DNA from: Archangium sp.
Lineage (GTDB): Bacteria > Myxococcota > Myxococcia > Myxococcales > Myxococcaceae
DNA length: 64,000 bases
NCBI GenBank assembly: GCA_030695565.1
Contig: JAUYRZ010000083.1
Location: 1 to 64,000 of the forward strand
Direction of reading: 5' to 3'
The translations under genes were made by a program, and so were the position numbers. Of this stretch, positions 18,301-26,131 are shown piece by piece (the first letter of the stretch is position 1; each line of letters opens with the position of its first letter). The notes beneath the pieces were generated by a model. That model saw nothing but the letters and a program-made list of their open reading frames with translations, was not told where the DNA came from and did not search any database.

Positions 18301-20889
18301 GCGCTGCGTGACAGGGCGTTGTTCCCCTGCACCGATGGCCATGTGCGCAGCGTGAAAGAGCTCGATGCGCAGTCACCACAGTTCATCACCTCGCTGATGC
18401 AGGGCGAGCTGCCCAACGGCCGTCCGATCGTGGTGGCCGCCGACCCGCTGGTGCGGCTGGCGATGCGAAGGTGGCCGCGTGCCCAACCGGTCGAAGACGA
18501 GCTGCACGCGCAGCTCTCCGCCATCAAACAACGTGCTCACGTCGCGAAGGTGACGGAGGTCGTCTCGAAGGTCGCCTCGCCCTGGCGGCAGCGGGTCTCC
18601 GAGCGCGACTTCACGGGCGAGGTGGTGGTGGCCGACGGAGGTGCAGGCCGCCTCGAGGTGTTCATCGACAAGAAGCCGCTGTGTGTCCTCGAGGGCGTGT
18701 TGCCGGCGCCGTTGGCCGGTGCGATCGATTCACCGCGCCTGACGCCGATGCCGGGCTTCGCGGGCGTGGTGCAGGATGAACGTCTCGAAGAAGCCCTCGA
18801 CGCGCTGAAGGGTTCGGCTGAGCGGCTGGCAGCTCAGCTCGCCTCAGCGCCACGTGTGGTTGCGATGGACAGCGTGCTGGTGCAGCTCGCGTTCTGGGTC
18901 GCTTCGTCGCTGGCCTGGCAGTGGAAGAAGAAGAAGGGCAAGAAGAAGCAAGACGAGGTGGTGACCCGGCATCCACTGCTCTCGGCCGCGTTGCTGCGTG
19001 CCACGGATGGCAGCGCGATCTCGCTGCAGAGCCTGATCACCGCGCACCGTGAAGGCCGCGTCGACGTCGCGACCCAGGGTGGGCCGTTTCTCGATCGAAG
19101 CCGGAAGGCGTGGTGGCCACGCCCTGGAGAAGATCGCTGGGCCGAGCCGCTCGGCTTCACCTTGAACGACGTCACCGCTGAGCTCCGGCTGGCTGACTCG
19201 ATTCGCGCTCGGCCACGCTTCGCCAAAGTCGCTTCTCCGCTTGCCAGCGCGTGGCGCGAGCCGGTGCACGGGCCTTCGATCGAAGGTGAGCTCGCCATCG
19301 GGGAGGCGCCCGACGGCAAGCTGGTCATCGAAGTGCTGCACGAGCGCATGGTGCTCGAGACGTGGTCGAGCGAACACCCGGTTGGAGGTCTCGCGCGCGT
19401 CGACTCATCCGCGCTCAACCCCAACGAGCTGTGGACGGGCGTGAAGCGTGACGCTGCGTTCAAGGCGTTGGTGACCAGCACCGAGGCTGCGCTCGAGCGG
19501 TTGCTGGTGCGGCGCCTGGCTGATCCGCAGAGCCGCGGTTTCCGCGCGTGGGCGATCGCCGCCGTGCACTGGCGTTCGGGGCAGGCGGGGCCGCTCTCGG
19601 GTCTGGTGCCGGGCTTGCCGCTCTTCTCCGACCTGCGCGGGGAACCGATGACCATCGGCGCCGTGCTCGAGCTCGCCACGCGCAAGGGCAGGGTGCCCAT
19701 CGCGCAGGCGTCGGTGAAGCAAGACGTGAGCGACGTGGTGCTCGATGGAAGGGACACGCGCGAGCTGCTCCTGATGCTCGGCCTCGAGAGCGAAGACGTC
19801 ACCGGTGAGCTGAAGCGCGCGAAGGATCTGCAGCAGACGCTCACGGAACGCCGACTCGCGTCGCTCACGTGGAAGGGCGAGGCGGTGGTCAAGGTGACCG
19901 TGGCGACCGCGATGCTCAGTGGTGAGCTCGCGCTGCGCAGGGGCGGGCTCGAAGACGGCGTGATGCTGGCGCGCGATGGCATCGCCGTCGCTCCGCTCGA
20001 AGATTCATGGCCCGGCGTGGTGGGCGTGATCGACGTGAAGGACCTGGTGGTCAACGACGACTGGACGGCGGCTGAGCCCACGCGCGCGCAACGCAGCGCC
20101 ATTCGCGCGGAGGTCGAGCGGCTCTATGCAGAGGTCACCGCGACATCCCTGGGTGACGGCGATCGAGAGATCGCGCTGGCGTGGGTGCTGCGCTTCCTTC
20201 TCGACAACGTGGTGGCCACGGCCGGGCAGCTCGATCGTTTGAAGCACGTGGCGCAGGTGCTGGCGGATGCGCCGCTCTTCCTCACGGTGGAGGGCGAGCG
20301 GGTGAGCCTGCGCTCGGTGGCTGCCGAGGTGAATGCGCGCGAGAAGGTCGCGGTGCTTCGACGTGATGCGGGCGTGCCGAAGGGCGTGGTGAGTTGCGTG
20401 CTGGCGGCCTCGTCGTTCACGGCGCCCTGGCTTTCGGCGCTCGAGGAGTTCTTCGGGAAGACGAAGGTCTGGCGCGTGACGGACCTGGAGGAATGGCAGC
20501 GCTCGGTTCGCGAGGCGGATCCACTCGAGGGCAGTGCCGAGCTGCAGGGGTTGTCGTTTCTGCGGCGGGAGGTGCGGTTGCTGCGGGCGGGGGCACTGGG
20601 CCGGTTGACGCCGGATGATCTCGAAGACGTGAAGCTCAGCCGGGCGGGTGGGGCGGTGGCCATGCGCTACGACCGGAAGCGCAAGCTGGCCTTGCTCGAT
20701 CCGGATCATCCGGGGGTTGCGCGCACGTTGAAGGAAGCGGCGCAGCGGCCTGAGCGGATCTGGGTGTTGATCGCGGCGCTCTTCGGGTTGGTCAATCGTG
20801 AGCTGGAGCACGTGACCGATGCGCATGAGGCCCAACTGTTGATTGCGCTCGCGGGTCACCTGGCGACGAACCCGAAGTTGCTGGCCTGA
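15385..20889 (+). CDS. Giant protein: degenerate GHKL N-terminus plus ~217-aa tandem repeats
   Basis: 1834 aa, no signal peptide or membrane segment. Residues ~25-185 look like a GHKL fold that has lost catalysis: 'WVLEVLRAATLSHAKNLTI' stands where ELIxNSxDA is expected, 'ISFDGRAFP' replaces DxGxG, and 'SLGVAGALGVGARF' resembles the G2 box. The rest is periodic. A motif of type PLFxxxxGxxxSLxxL recurs near residues 324, 545, 763, 978, 1203, 1411 and 1629, and a strand-rich motif of type GEVxxxxxxxxxxVxxxxxxL recurs near 431, 643, 868, 1077, 1300 and 1512. Both have spacings of 208-225 residues. The 'PLFPTxxG..SL' motif resembles segments of sacsin-type proteins. A Lys-rich stretch (KKKKGKKK) is near 1181. 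It is probably the structural partner of the upstream ATPase. No published function is recognised. Confidence 0.8.
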   Translation: MSAKDLESSLREGGEKVSEGRIRIDSARALQRLRDFRFAEPSHWVLEVLRAATLSHAKNLTIRTDADDVEISFDGRAFPADLMRHLPEQALNGGQSADEKRTRLLSLGVAGALGVGARFVKVQSGGVTLSLENDRVQVTEERTTGTHLHLRKAFGWRVTAAFFRGSPEARAITERAQRLPPRLTLNGTVIPAPSPASLAKKGAQGEGWRLEAWLPPGAPLPVSTLELDVGGVVVAERQKPLPGLQLRAWLRADDLRRNASGSDVVDDDVILDQALVALRKISRELLEQHGKQLAKDPAWRTAFLDTLLAQETLDPQVKKLLFDVPLLPSPGDEWLSLDELTKAAKSNGCVYTSKSTWPRGSFPPATVMVVGEPPFARLLPPGKRVDVEAVVKQKRVIAENRQRHEQTATESPTLPARAWVARAKIDATALIGEVGFESSGNGAFVRILHKGRLMESGELTALAPLRLRAVIDWNRPLADSYFAAEGGTRLLGLVLKYVENAATRAICEALPNPEVLPHAFDLLTRLVTLRSAPLEELPPALRGAPLFPTQTGLQLSLNQLEAAPRWSFVTTHVSRGPLDGSLLLVLSPPQVQVLKKLAHQKLEDLTTQLRNEAEVRRRMEGPKTAAEVSNTVVKVAVEGEGLRGEVGIPKLPSTKLALTLIKSGLALESTELSARYHHAVAAVDCERLSPNPRWTAATRDGAFKAVSAAVHDAQRRLALELVKLPREKWFIGAELFFIAYLKKELTPLDRARLDEVNTTIAQTPLFSGARGPLSLMQLKDRVKQEGRFFVVSSNRPQVPPDFEVLLEPASLAEALGEALGRAPEDPTAVLSALEARRRLQALPAAEFKLPSGLALECRVTGPNFTALAGLRDGVEDQASGHVHLEGRVYSALLIPCALPLSVVIDAPGFEPNAFRELTGDQRLELGKMVAAAMHEVLRVALQRPEDDANARRVLLLALRHNLELSVPAIEGEALRDRALFPCTDGHVRSVKELDAQSPQFITSLMQGELPNGRPIVVAADPLVRLAMRRWPRAQPVEDELHAQLSAIKQRAHVAKVTEVVSKVASPWRQRVSERDFTGEVVVADGGAGRLEVFIDKKPLCVLEGVLPAPLAGAIDSPRLTPMPGFAGVVQDERLEEALDALKGSAERLAAQLASAPRVVAMDSVLVQLAFWVASSLAWQWKKKKGKKKQDEVVTRHPLLSAALLRATDGSAISLQSLITAHREGRVDVATQGGPFLDRSRKAWWPRPGEDRWAEPLGFTLNDVTAELRLADSIRARPRFAKVASPLASAWREPVHGPSIEGELAIGEAPDGKLVIEVLHERMVLETWSSEHPVGGLARVDSSALNPNELWTGVKRDAAFKALVTSTEAALERLLVRRLADPQSRGFRAWAIAAVHWRSGQAGPLSGLVPGLPLFSDLRGEPMTIGAVLELATRKGRVPIAQASVKQDVSDVVLDGRDTRELLLMLGLESEDVTGELKRAKDLQQTLTERRLASLTWKGEAVVKVTVATAMLSGELALRRGGLEDGVMLARDGIAVAPLEDSWPGVVGVIDVKDLVVNDDWTAAEPTRAQRSAIRAEVERLYAEVTATSLGDGDREIALAWVLRFLLDNVVATAGQLDRLKHVAQVLADAPLFLTVEGERVSLRSVAAEVNAREKVAVLRRDAGVPKGVVSCVLAASSFTAPWLSALEEFFGKTKVWRVTDLEEWQRSVREADPLEGSAELQGLSFLRREVRLLRAGALGRLTPDDLEDVKLSRAGGAVAMRYDRKRKLALLDPDHPGVARTLKEAAQRPERIWVLIAALFGLVNRELEHVTDAHEAQLLIALAGHLATNPKLLA

Positions 20890-20995
20890 GACGATCAGGC
20901 CTGCTCGCGACGAGCAAGGCATCGATCTTCGACCCCGCGCACTTCAAGGCCGAAGGGGTGAACCGCTCGCCCCTCACCCCGAGTACATCGTGCAC

Positions 20996-21457
20996 ATGAC
21001 GATCTTCCGCCAGGCGACCGAAGCCGATCTCCCCTCGATCATCGAGCTGCTCGGAGATGACGACATCGCCCGCGCCCGCGAAGGGTTCCAGGCCGAGGTG
21101 ACGCCTCAGACCCGCGACGCCTTCAAGGAGATCGCCGCCGATCCGAACAACGAACTCTGGGTGGGCGAGCTCGCCGGCAAGGTCATCGCCACCTTGCAGC
21201 TCACCATCATCCCCGGCCTCTCCCGCGACGGCATGAAGCGCGCGCTGGTCGAAGCCGTGCGCGTGCACGGAGATCACCGCAGCCAGGGCATCGGGGAAGT
21301 CTTCATGAACGCGGTCATCGAACGCGCGCGTGAACGGGGCTGCGGGCTCATTCAGCTCACCACCGACACCCGCCGCACGGCCGCACAGCGCTTCTACACG
21401 CGGCTGGGTTTCGAACCGTCACACGTGGGCATGAAGAAAAAGCTCTCGCGGGGTTGA
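20996..21457 (+). CDS. GNAT-family N-acetyltransferase
   Basis: 153 aa from the ATG at 20996 (the ORF track starts upstream inside the preceding gene). 'IFRQATEADLPSIIELL' is the standard GNAT opening, 'VHGDHRSQGIGEVFMNAVI' is motif A with the acetyl-CoA pyrophosphate loop, and 'TDTRRTAAQRFYTRLGFE' is motif B. It transfers acetyl groups to an unknown amine substrate. It lies 106 nt after the giant gene, separated by a half copy of the GGGAGAGGG repeat (CCCTCACCCCGAG), and need not be functionally linked to it. Confidence 0.9.
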   Translation: MTIFRQATEADLPSIIELLGDDDIARAREGFQAEVTPQTRDAFKEIAADPNNELWVGELAGKVIATLQLTIIPGLSRDGMKRALVEAVRVHGDHRSQGIGEVFMNAVIERARERGCGLIQLTTDTRRTAAQRFYTRLGFEPSHVGMKKKLSRG

Positions 21458-21484
21458 TCGACGACCGGTCCTCCCGAGGAGCTA

Positions 21485-21497
21485 CCGGCTTCGCCGG
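21485..21497 (+). terminator. Short GC hairpin after the GNAT gene
   Basis: CCGGC-TTC-GCCGG, followed by 'CGGTTTCC', lies 28 nt after the GNAT stop and between convergent genes. The stem is only 5 bp and the T-run only 3 nt, so termination is plausible but weak. Confidence 0.35.
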
Positions 21498-21533
21498 CGG
21501 TTTCCTGTGAAGGAACCGACGGTGCGCGAACAG

Positions 21534-21884
21534 TCAGCCGGCGTCCCAGCCCAGGTCGCGCTGGAGCGGCATCATCAAGGTCGCCAGGATCGCCAGCAGC
21601 TCGATGTCACCCGACGCCTTCACCTCGCCGCGCGAGATGGCCCCGGCGGGATCGAGCGAGCCCTCGACGAACGCCTCGAACGCGGCCGGGGTGAACTCCA
21701 GCCGCAAGGCCGCACCCGCCGTGGCGCCCGAACGCACCGGCTCGTCGACGTCCGCGAAGGTCAGCGTCCACGCCTCGTCGCCGACCTGAAACGAGATGTC
21801 CCCCTGCACGGCCAGAAAGTCATCGAAGCGGGAGATCAACAAGGCGGGCAGCTGCCGCTCGAACCACGTCTTTGCCTGCGTCAC
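21534..21884 (-). CDS. SCP2-like (sterol carrier protein 2 fold) protein
   Basis: The ORF track gives 195 aa, but only the part after a GTG at 21884 (116 aa) looks coding: 'TQAKTWFERQLPALL', then 'GDISFQVGDEAWTL', 'AALRLEFTPAAFEAFVEG' and 'GDIELLAILATLM'. This spacing of hydrophobic strand, substrate-binding helix and 'SGD.ell..L' is the SCP-2 sterol-transfer pattern. Such proteins bind lipids or act as accessory subunits; no specific partner is suggested here. It is divergent from the OmpH gene. Start choice is uncertain. Confidence 0.6.
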   Translation of the reverse strand: MTQAKTWFERQLPALLISRFDDFLAVQGDISFQVGDEAWTLTFADVDEPVRSGATAGAALRLEFTPAAFEAFVEGSLDPAGAISRGEVKASGDIELLAILATLMMPLQRDLGWDAG

Positions 21885-22056
21885 GCGCGGAGAAGGCCAC
21901 AAGGCGGCGCGTCGAACAATGGCTCCCCGCCGGTATTCCTTCACCCCTGGCCCTGAAATGGGGGCTGAACATCGCCGTCGTGCTTCCGTTCGAAGGCGGC
22001 TATACGGCTCGCCTCGCTTTCCTGAATTTCCTGTTCGTTCCTTTCCGGAGGTCATC

Positions 22057-22635
22057 ATGTCGTTCCGCACCAGCATCGCCGCGCTCGCGTTGATCAGCAG
22101 CGTCGCCCACGCCGAGTTCAAGGCCGCCTACGTCGACATCCAGCGCGCCGTGCAAGAGGTCGAAGAGGGCAAGGCCGCCAAGCTCCGCCTTCAGGGCATG
22201 GCCGACACGAAGCAGAAGGCCTTCGAGAAGGAGCAGAACGCGCTCAAGGCCGAGGTCGAGGCGTACACCAAGCAGAAGGCCACCATGGACGACAAGGTGG
22301 CGGCCACGAAGGAAGGCGAGCTGCAGAAGAAGATGTTCGACTTCCAGCAGCGCGCCGAGAAGCTCCGCCTGGAACTCGCCGAGAGCGAGCGCAAAGAGCT
22401 GGGCACCATCTTCCCCAAGCTCGAGACCCTGCTCGGCCAGATCGCCCAGCGTGAAGGCCTCACCATGGTGTTCGATCGCTCCAGCTCGGGCCTGGCCTGG
22501 GCGCCTGCTTCGCTCGACCTGACCAACGAGCTCATCCGCATGTACAACTCGACGTACAAGAGCGGCTCCGCGGCGAAGACGCCCGGCACGCCTGCTCCCA
22601 AGACGCCCGCGCCGGCGCCCGCTCCGCCGAAGTGA
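22057..22635 (+). CDS. OmpH/Skp family periplasmic chaperone
   Basis: 192 aa from the ATG at 22057, which has 'CCGGAGG' 6-7 nt upstream. A signal peptide (MSFRTSIAALALISSVAHA) is followed by 'FKAAYVDIQRAVQEVEEGKAA', a typical OmpH start. A long charged helical region follows (residues ~45-120), then 'REGLTMVFDRSSSGLAWAP' as in other Skp homologues. The tail is Pro/Ala/Lys-rich. Skp escorts outer-membrane proteins through the periplasm. It stands alone, not next to bamA or lpxD as in many Gram-negatives. Confidence 0.9.
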   Translation: MSFRTSIAALALISSVAHAEFKAAYVDIQRAVQEVEEGKAAKLRLQGMADTKQKAFEKEQNALKAEVEAYTKQKATMDDKVAATKEGELQKKMFDFQQRAEKLRLELAESERKELGTIFPKLETLLGQIAQREGLTMVFDRSSSGLAWAPASLDLTNELIRMYNSTYKSGSAAKTPGTPAPKTPAPAPAPPK

Positions 22636-22682
22636 AGCCGGAGAGCCAGCCTCACCGGGGAAACCAGTAGGTGTTGAGCCTC

Positions 22683-23291
22683 ATGTCCCGGGTCGCGCTC
22701 CTCGCCTCGTTGGTGGGGTGCGTGCTCGCCGCGTTCTGGTTTCGCAGCAAACAGAACCGGGCCCACGCCATGGGCGGGAGGATCAGCAACCCCAAGTTGC
22801 TGTGGCTGTTCTTCGCCATCTGGTTCTGGCTCTTCGAGTGCGCGGTGCTGGCTTTCGAGCCCTCACTGCCTCAGGGCTACCGCCTCATCCTCGGCGTGCA
22901 CGCGGCCTCGATGTGGGCCCGCGGTGCGCTCGAGATGGTGATGCTCTACGTCACCCGCAACTGGCGGCCGCCCATCGGCATCACGCATGACGTGCTGTGC
23001 ATCGTGACGGTGTTGGTGTTGATGGTGGTGGTGCCGCTCCCGCTCGATTCGGCCTGGGGCCTGTTCGCGCCGGCGCTGATCTTCATGCTGCTCTTCAGCC
23101 TGCTGGTCGAGGTGCTCTACGCCGCGCTCTTCTTCAAGGCGGTCGAGGGCAAGACCACCGGCGAGAAGGGCATCTGGTTCGCGAGCGAAGACGAGGCCCG
23201 CTTCAAGCGGATCAATCGCATCACCACGGCCTTCAACGTGCCGCAGGTCGTCTTTCAGCTGGTGCTGCTCGGTGCGGCCTTCGTTCAGTAG
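22683..23291 (+). CDS. Hypothetical integral membrane protein
   Basis: 202 aa with about five or six hydrophobic segments: residues ~5-20, 35-55, 60-75, 100-120, 125-150 and 185-202. A cytoplasmic loop holds 'KAVEGKTTGEKGIWFASEDEARFKRINR'-type charged sequence. It ends directly after the last membrane segment ('LLGAAFVQ'). No known family is recognised. A GTG four codons upstream (22671) is an alternative start. It lies 47 nt after ompH, possibly in the same transcript. Confidence 0.7.
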   Translation: MSRVALLASLVGCVLAAFWFRSKQNRAHAMGGRISNPKLLWLFFAIWFWLFECAVLAFEPSLPQGYRLILGVHAASMWARGALEMVMLYVTRNWRPPIGITHDVLCIVTVLVLMVVVPLPLDSAWGLFAPALIFMLLFSLLVEVLYAALFFKAVEGKTTGEKGIWFASEDEARFKRINRITTAFNVPQVVFQLVLLGAAFVQ

Positions 23292-23313
23292 ATCGAGCCG
23301 TCGCGTGGCCCGC

Positions 23314-24051
23314 TCACGCGCCCGTGATGCGGCGGGCCGGGTCGACCCGGTAGTAGCGCTTGAGCTCTGCGTAGAGCTCCGGCGCCTTGCTGCGCAGCTG
23401 AAGGGGCTTCTCGAAGAAGGCCTCGGTGGCGACCGCGAAGAACTCCGCCTCGTTGGTCGCCCCGTACGGGCGCAGCACGTGGCGATGGGGCCGCTCACGC
23501 AGCGCTTCGAAGGCCACCGAGAAGGCCTTCGCCCAGGCCTGATAGTCGGCCACCCGATGCAGCGTGGGCGTGCCATCGAAGACCCCCGCGGCGGCGTCGA
23601 GCACGTGCGCCAGCTCGTGGACCGCGGTGTCGCGGCCATCTGAGGGGTTGGCCAGGCCGGCCTTCACCGAGTCCCAGCTGAGGATGACCTGACCCCAGCG
23701 GTGCGCTTCGCCCAGCCGCACCTCGCCGCCCTCCGGCTGCTGGAAGGCCGCCGGGTAGATCACCATGGAGCGCAGCGCTTCGTAGACGTCGAGGTCGAGG
23801 TTGCGTGCCAGGCGCGCCGCGGCCCCCGAGATGATCACCTTCATCTCGTCGGTCACCACCAGCCCATGCACGCCCACCCAGTCCTTCTCGAGGGCGAAGA
23901 CCTTGAGGTGCAGGCGGAAGCGTTGCAGCTCGTCAGGGGCGTAGCCCTCGGTGAACGGGAGCCGGCTCTCGATCAACGGCTCCCAGGCGGCGGGCATCGG
24001 CTGCTTCGCCAGTCGCCTTCGACGAAGCCCACGGAAGAATGAGAAGAGCAT
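23314..24051 (-). CDS. MtfA-like zinc metallopeptidase (M90)
   Basis: 245 aa, the family's usual size. The zinc motif HExxH appears as 'AVHELAHVLDAAAG' near residue 148. 'FTEGYAPDELQRFRLHLKVF' near residue 35 and 'NEAEFFAVATEAFFEKP' near 205 match the conserved N-terminal and Glu-containing C-terminal parts of MtfA (DUF980). In E. coli MtfA is an aminopeptidase that binds the Mlc repressor. Whether that link exists here is unknown. It ends 22 nt from the convergent membrane protein. Confidence 0.88.
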   Translation of the reverse strand: MLFSFFRGLRRRRLAKQPMPAAWEPLIESRLPFTEGYAPDELQRFRLHLKVFALEKDWVGVHGLVVTDEMKVIISGAAARLARNLDLDVYEALRSMVIYPAAFQQPEGGEVRLGEAHRWGQVILSWDSVKAGLANPSDGRDTAVHELAHVLDAAAGVFDGTPTLHRVADYQAWAKAFSVAFEALRERPHRHVLRPYGATNEAEFFAVATEAFFEKPLQLRSKAPELYAELKRYYRVDPARRITGA

Positions 24052-24070
24052 CGGTGCCTCGAGCCGAAGC

Positions 24071-24973
24071 TCAGCTCCCGCCGGGGAGTCGCACCACGAG
24101 CACCGCGCAGCCCGCGTGGCGCACCACCTCTTCGGCGACGCTCCCCAGCACCATGCGCGAGAGCCCGCTGCGCCCCTTGGTGCCCACGCAGATAAGACCA
24201 GCGCTCCGCTGCTGCGCCAGCTCGAGGATCAAAGTGGCCGGCCGCCCTTCGCTGACGATCACCTCGGCGTCAGGGTCGAAGCGCCGCACCGCGGTGGTGA
24301 GCTGCTGGCCGAGCTCGGCGCGGATCTTCTCGAAGTCGGCGGGCGACCACAGGGGCATCGCCGGCATGCCCGCAGAGGCCATCGGCGGGAGCACCTGCTG
24401 AAACGCCAGCGCGTGCATCACGCTCACCTTGACCCCGCGACGCTTGCCGAAGTCGACCCCGGCCTCGATGGCCGGCATGGAGGGGTCCGACAGATCGCTG
24501 GCCGCGATGACGGGCCCTGCGGCCGGGCTGGGGCGCGCCACCCAGACCGCGCAGTGGGCGTACCGCACCACCCGCTCGGCCACCGCACCCAGCACCGCGC
24601 GCATGACGCCCCGGGGCCCGCCGCCGCCCACCACGATCAAGTCGACCCCCAGCCGCTCGGCGTCTTCGACGATCGCCGAGTGCGCTGAGCCCGCGCCCAG
24701 CTCGACCTCGAAGTCCGCGCTCGCGCGGCCCGTCACCGCGGTCACCCGCGCCACCAGCGCCTCGAGCACCCGGCGCTCCAGGGTCACGAACGCGGTGTTG
24801 TCGGCCTGGGCGAGGTGGGGAAACAGCGGCGCGCTGCGGCTGGGCACGGGCAGCGCGTGGTAGGCGATCAGCCTGGCTCGATGCAGCCGGGCGACCTCGT
24901 CTGCCTGGCGGATCGCTGCGTCACCTTCTTCAGAGAGATCGACCGCGCACAGCACCGAACGAAGAGGGCTCAT
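24071..24973 (-). CDS. Universal stress protein with two Usp domains
   Basis: 300 aa made of two UspA folds: residues ~3-150 ('SVLCAVDLSEEGDAAIRQA', 'LIVVGGGGPRGVMRAVLGAVAERVVRYA') and ~155-295 ('VIAASDLSDPSMPAIEAG', 'LICVGTKGRSGLSRMVLGSVAEEVVRHA'). The second domain has the ATP-binding G-2x-G-9x-G(S/T) pattern; the first is close to it. Cytoplasmic. It lies 19 nt upstream of the mtfA-like gene on the same strand, so both may be one transcript. Confidence 0.93.
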   Translation of the reverse strand: MSPLRSVLCAVDLSEEGDAAIRQADEVARLHRARLIAYHALPVPSRSAPLFPHLAQADNTAFVTLERRVLEALVARVTAVTGRASADFEVELGAGSAHSAIVEDAERLGVDLIVVGGGGPRGVMRAVLGAVAERVVRYAHCAVWVARPSPAAGPVIAASDLSDPSMPAIEAGVDFGKRRGVKVSVMHALAFQQVLPPMASAGMPAMPLWSPADFEKIRAELGQQLTTAVRRFDPDAEVIVSEGRPATLILELAQQRSAGLICVGTKGRSGLSRMVLGSVAEEVVRHAGCAVLVVRLPGGS

Positions 24974-25137
24974 GTGCAGGGGTTAGCCCCCGGGTCGCCC
25001 CCTGACAAGGGCGCCTCTGCGGTCGATGAAGGGGGGGGCGCACCCGGGAATGGTGGGCCTGCGCAGCGGCCTTCCACGCCTGCCTGATCGATGGCATGGA
25101 GCTGGCGCACCTCGACCTTCGCCGGGAGCCGCAACTC

Positions 25138-25791
25138 ATGAAACGAAGCGCCGCCATCACCCTCCTCGTGGTCGCCTCGCTCGCCCTGGCCGACGACTGG
25201 AAAGAGGTGCAGGACACCGAGGGCGTGAAGGTCTTCAGCCGGTCATTGCCCGATCGGCTGATCAGATCGGTCAAGGGCACCGGCATCGTCGACGCGCCCG
25301 TCGCGAAGGTCGCGCTGGTGCTGCTCGATGACGCGCGGGCACCGGAGTGGGTGAGCAGCCTCGCGGAGGCGCGCGTGGTGCGGCAGCTCGGGCCTGCGGA
25401 GTACGTCGAGTACAACCACGTCTCGATGCCGCTGATCGTGAGCGACCGCGAGTTCGTCACGCGGGTCACCATGAGCGTCGATCGCGAGAAGCGCACCGTG
25501 GTGATTCGTTCGGTGCCCGCCGACGACACCGAGGTGAAGAAGACGGAGGCCTGGGTGCGCGGGTCGTTGAGCGCCCTCTACGTGCTCGAGTCGATCGACG
25601 AGGGCAAACGCACCCGCCTCACCGTCGAAGTCGACGCCGACCCCAAAGGCGCGTTGCCTCCGTTCATCGTCAACTTCTTCCAGAAGGACTGGTCTCGAGA
25701 CACCATCAAGGGCATTCGCAACCAGGCGAAGAAGCCCGACCTGAAGGTGCCCGTCGAGTTCGCCGAGTTCCTCGACCCGCTCGACTTCTGA
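25138..25791 (+). CDS. START/polyketide cyclase-like lipid-binding protein, secreted
   Basis: 217 aa from the ATG at 25138 with 'CGGGAG' upstream. A signal peptide ends near 'LALADDWKEVQDTEGVKVF'. The fold pattern matches START-domain proteins: 'VKVFSR' early, 'APEWVSSLAEARVV' mid-protein, 'EYVEYNHVSMPLIVSDREFV' and a long amphipathic C-terminal helix ('FFQKDWSRDTIKGIRNQ'). Such proteins hold a hydrophobic ligand in a cavity. Periplasmic location is inferred from the signal peptide. Stands alone. Confidence 0.85.
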   Translation: MKRSAAITLLVVASLALADDWKEVQDTEGVKVFSRSLPDRLIRSVKGTGIVDAPVAKVALVLLDDARAPEWVSSLAEARVVRQLGPAEYVEYNHVSMPLIVSDREFVTRVTMSVDREKRTVVIRSVPADDTEVKKTEAWVRGSLSALYVLESIDEGKRTRLTVEVDADPKGALPPFIVNFFQKDWSRDTIKGIRNQAKKPDLKVPVEFAEFLDPLDF

Positions 25792-25817
25792 CGAAGCCTG
25801 CTGGGCGTCGCCTTCGT

Positions 25818-26039
25818 TCAGTAGACCGAGTCGGTCATCGCGACTTCGCGAGGCGTGTCGAGCTCGCGGATCCACTGCACCACTTCGCGTTCACCGGTCT
25901 TGCCCGCGTCGAGCAGCTCTTGAAACGCGTAGCGCGTGGCCTTCATGGCCTGGTTCTCGTCGCCCAGCTTCTTGAGGAAGTGGGAGAAGAGCACGGGGCC
26001 GAAGCGACGGTAGAGAGTGACGAGTTGCGTGGAGCTCAT
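25818..26039 (-). CDS. Small sigma-70 region-2-like protein
   Basis: 73 aa from the ATG at 26039. 'LYRRFGPVLFSHFLKKLGDENQAMKATRYAF' resembles the start of region 2 of ECF sigma factors (pattern LyxxygpxLfrxxxxxLgdxxxAxdatqxvF). Region 2.4, the linker and region 4 are missing, so it cannot act as a complete sigma factor. It could be a truncated relic or a small protein that interferes with polymerase or a sigma partner. Convergent with the START gene. Confidence 0.55.
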   Translation of the reverse strand: MSSTQLVTLYRRFGPVLFSHFLKKLGDENQAMKATRYAFQELLDAGKTGEREVVQWIRELDTPREVAMTDSVY

Positions 26040-26131
26040 GCGGTGTTGTCGGATCTGCCCTTGATCCCTCCCGTCACGCGATGACACCAAATGCGCCAAC
26101 GCAAGCCGTTGAAATGGCCTAGCTTTTCCTC

